Source: Actinoallomurus sp963736325 (lineage in GTDB: Bacteria > Actinomycetota > Actinomycetes > Streptosporangiales > Streptosporangiaceae). Taken from it: DNA of 64,000 bases. The position numbers and the translations under genes are program-made. Shown one piece after another: positions 62,219-64,000 of the stretch. The stretch's first letter is position 1. Each line of letters opens with the position of its first letter. The stretch spans positions 868,001 through 932,000 of the forward strand of contig CAVTOG010000008.1 of assembly GCA_963736325.1 (NCBI GenBank), written 5' to 3'. The notes below the pieces were generated by a model. The model saw only the letters and a program-made list of their open reading frames with translations. It ran no database searches and was not told where the DNA came from.

Positions 62219-63307
62219 TCACGGGTCGTAGCGGAACATGGCCGCCTTGACATCCGAGCCCTGGAACAGCACGCCGGGCGCGAGCAGGGAGCGGGTTTCC
62301 GGGATCAGGGTCAAGTCGTAGATGTCGGCGGTCGTGCCCGGCTGGACCGGTGCGTTCTCGCGGGTGAGAGTGCCGCCGGAGTAGTGCAGCAGTTCGGCGC
62401 TCGGCGGTATGTAGCGGGAGACCAGCCAGAGCCCGTTCGCGCCGTCCGGCGCGATGTGGTCGATCGAGGCGTTCGGCGCGTCGAGGCTCACCGGGCTCCA
62501 GCCCGAGGCCTCCCGGTGCACCAGGATCATGTTCGGCTCGGCGCCGTTCCCGTTCGTGAGGAACCCGCTGGCCCACACGTCGTTCGTGCCCACGGCCACG
62601 ATGTCGGTCATGAGCACCCAGTAGAACCGAGGAGGCGTGATCGGCAGGGTCTCGGTCTTCCACGCGGTGCCGTTCCACTGGAGCGCGATGTACGTGCCGT
62701 CGTTGGCGGCTCCGGCGAACCAGACGTTCGACCCGGAGGTCGCGCTGACGGAGGTGAGGTTGTCGATGGTGGAGGGCAGGGTCACCCTGGTCAACTGGGT
62801 GCCGTCGAAGTGCGCGGCGTACGGGGTCGCGTGGGCGTCATCGCTGCCGACGATCCACGTGTCGTTCGGGCCGATGTCGGCGATGTCCTCGAGATGGACG
62901 GCCGGCGGGAAGAGCACGTCCTTCCACGAGGTCCCGTTCCAGTGCTGCGCGAAGGAGTCGCCGCCGCTGCCGTACCCGAGGGCCCAGATGTCCTGCGCGG
63001 ACGACGCGCCGACGAACTTGAAGGTAGTGTCGCTGATGCCCGACGGAGCGGCCGGTGGGGCGACGTCCTGCCACTGGCTGCCGTTCCAGTGACTGATCCG
63101 CCGTGAGTCGTTGTCGCAGCACGAACCCGATCCGACCGCCCATGCGTCGGTCGGGCCGGTCGCCGCGACGTCGGTGAAATTCCACTGCTGAGAAGGCGTG
63201 TAGTCGATCCGCCAGCCGGTCGCCGCCCGCGCGGGGAGCGCGACGGTGGCGAGCCCCACGAGCGCGATGGCGAAAGCCACCACGGCGCGGCGTGTTAAAG
63301 CAGACAT
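62219..63307 (-). CDS. Secreted beta-propeller-like repeat protein
   Basis: This is a 362-residue protein with a Sec signal peptide (ALTRRAVVAFAIALVGLATV, cleavage near ARA, residue 28). The mature part has about six repeats centred on DIWALG, DTWIVG, NVWFAG, DVWASG and HWNGSQW or HWNGTSW, the pattern of a beta-propeller. Two adjacent Cys occur in SGSCCDND. There is no catalytic motif. The function is unknown. Confidence 0.78.
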   Translation of the reverse strand: MSALTRRAVVAFAIALVGLATVALPARAATGWRIDYTPSQQWNFTDVAATGPTDAWAVGSGSCCDNDSRRISHWNGSQWQDVAPPAAPSGISDTTFKFVGASSAQDIWALGYGSGGDSFAQHWNGTSWKDVLFPPAVHLEDIADIGPNDTWIVGSDDAHATPYAAHFDGTQLTRVTLPSTIDNLTSVSATSGSNVWFAGAANDGTYIALQWNGTAWKTETLPITPPRFYWVLMTDIVAVGTNDVWASGFLTNGNGAEPNMILVHREASGWSPVSLDAPNASIDHIAPDGANGLWLVSRYIPPSAELLHYSGGTLTRENAPVQPGTTADIYDLTLIPETRSLLAPGVLFQGSDVKAAMFRYDP

Positions 63308-63464
63308 GTACGTCCTTTCCGGTAACTACGCAAAGCAGACGAACCCGCCCTGCTGTCAGATATTGGACACCAGACATTCCGAGAGGTCCACGCCCGGCCT
63401 GCGTCAGTTGGCGACCAAGCTCAAGGGGTGAGGAACAGCCGCGTCGGATCGGCGCTGAGCTCGG

Positions 63465-64000
63465 TCAGACGTCGTTGATGATGAGTTCGCTGAGTTTGCG
63501 GAGTCGTCGGACGTAGGGCAAGACCGAGGGGTATCCCGGCTGCGGCAGGTGGCTGCGGAGTCCGGCGAGGCAGGTCAGGAGGATGGCTCTGTGCTCGGGG
63601 CCGGTCTCGCCGCCGTGGCTCAGATAGATCGAGACGCAGCCGGCGATGGTCGAGTCCAGGTGGACGAGGTCGCACTTGGTCTCGGCCGGGGTTTCGGGGA
63701 AGGGCTCACGGAGATGTTCCGCCCACAGACGGCCGATCTCGTAGCACATCACCTTGTGCGCGTCAGGGCCCGGCCAGCGGCAGCCATAGAGGTACAGACG
63801 ATCGGCCGCCGACGGTGATCGGCGATGCTGCCGTTTTTCGGCACGGCGCCGGGCGGTGAAAGCCTCCATCTCGGCGAGCCAGACGCTTCGGCTCGCTTCC
63901 AGGATGTCCAGCGCGCGGACCAGTGTCTCCTCATCCGCCATCACGTCGCCCATGGTGCTCAGGTAGGACCAGGTCGCCTGGAAGCCGATCGGGCAGTACT
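63465..64000 (-). CDS. Hypothetical protein, start probably beyond window edge
   Basis: This protein is of unknown function and appears helical, with YLYGCRWPGPDAHKVMCYEIGRLW in its middle (a Cys-, Trp-rich stretch). An ATG at 63953 would give 162 residues, but it lacks a ribosome-binding site. The same frame stays open to the right edge with uniform G or C in third positions (YCPIGFQATWSYLST), so the gene very probably begins outside the window. Confidence 0.55.
   Translation of the reverse strand, partial: YCPIGFQATWSYLSTMGDVMADEETLVRALDILEASRSVWLAEMEAFTARRRAEKRQHRRSPSAADRLYLYGCRWPGPDAHKVMCYEIGRLWAEHLREPFPETPAETKCDLVHLDSTIAGCVSIYLSHGGETGPEHRAILLTCLAGLRSHLPQPGYPSVLPYVRRLRKLSELIINDV

Overview
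This window is high-G+C actinomycete DNA, judged from the strong third-position G/C bias, frequent GTG and TTG starts, ATGA/GTGA gene overlaps and a SARP-type regulator. No rRNA, tRNA, CRISPR array or insertion sequence was recognised. The genus cannot be fixed from this sequence.

Positions 1-59000 or so look like most of one natural-product locus for a halogenated, probably glycosylated and carbamoylated lipopeptide. The left arm (1-8.2 kb) has a 5'-truncated CmcH/NodU carbamoyltransferase, an SGNH hydrolase, a leftward set (DegT aminotransferase, free-standing condensation domain, APH-like kinase) and a membrane glycosyltransferase. Next come a flavin reductase, a flavin-dependent tryptophan halogenase and the SARP regulator. 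The central rightward block (11.9-36.3 kb) starts with a lipoinitiation cassette (FAAL, two acyl-CoA dehydrogenase-like proteins, ACP, free-standing C domain). It continues with an AsnO-like oxygenase, the 2,3-diaminopropionate pair SbnA/SbnB, MbtH and two NRPSs (A-PCP-C-A-PCP and C-A-PCP-C-A-PCP-TE, where the TE is a shortened serine beta-lactamase-like domain). An ornithine-carbamoyltransferase-like enzyme and an MFS exporter close the block. Then follow a tryptophan 2,3-dioxygenase-like protein, an O-methyltransferase and an ArsR-like regulator with an FtsX-type ABC exporter.

From 43.0 to 50.6 kb there is an exported protein of unknown function and an ebo-type set: inositol-phosphate-synthase-like, UbiA/EboC, a TIM-barrel protein, EboA, EboB, EboE and EboF. 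After these lie a FAD monooxygenase, a P450, a kynurenine-formamidase-like cyclase and a class III aminotransferase. From about 56 kb the content becomes generic (DUF3040, methyltransferase, HAD, MFS, NUDIX, a NACHT-type NTPase, a secreted repeat protein), so the cluster edge is probably near 54-56 kb.

The strongest structural signal is an element TATAG-N6-TATAG (11-bp repeat) found six times. Each copy reads in the direction of the next gene and lies upstream of the halogenase, FAAL, oxygenase, dioxygenase-like gene, exported protein and FAD monooxygenase. It matches the known geometry of SARP sites and ties 10.4-51.4 kb into one regulon. Inferred product logic: an unsaturated fatty acid is placed on a four-module peptide; one residue may be beta-ureidoalanine made from diaminopropionate by carbamoylation, and another an Asn-type, possibly hydroxylated residue. 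A chlorinated tryptophan or kynurenine unit is also made. The assembled product is an inference, not an observation.
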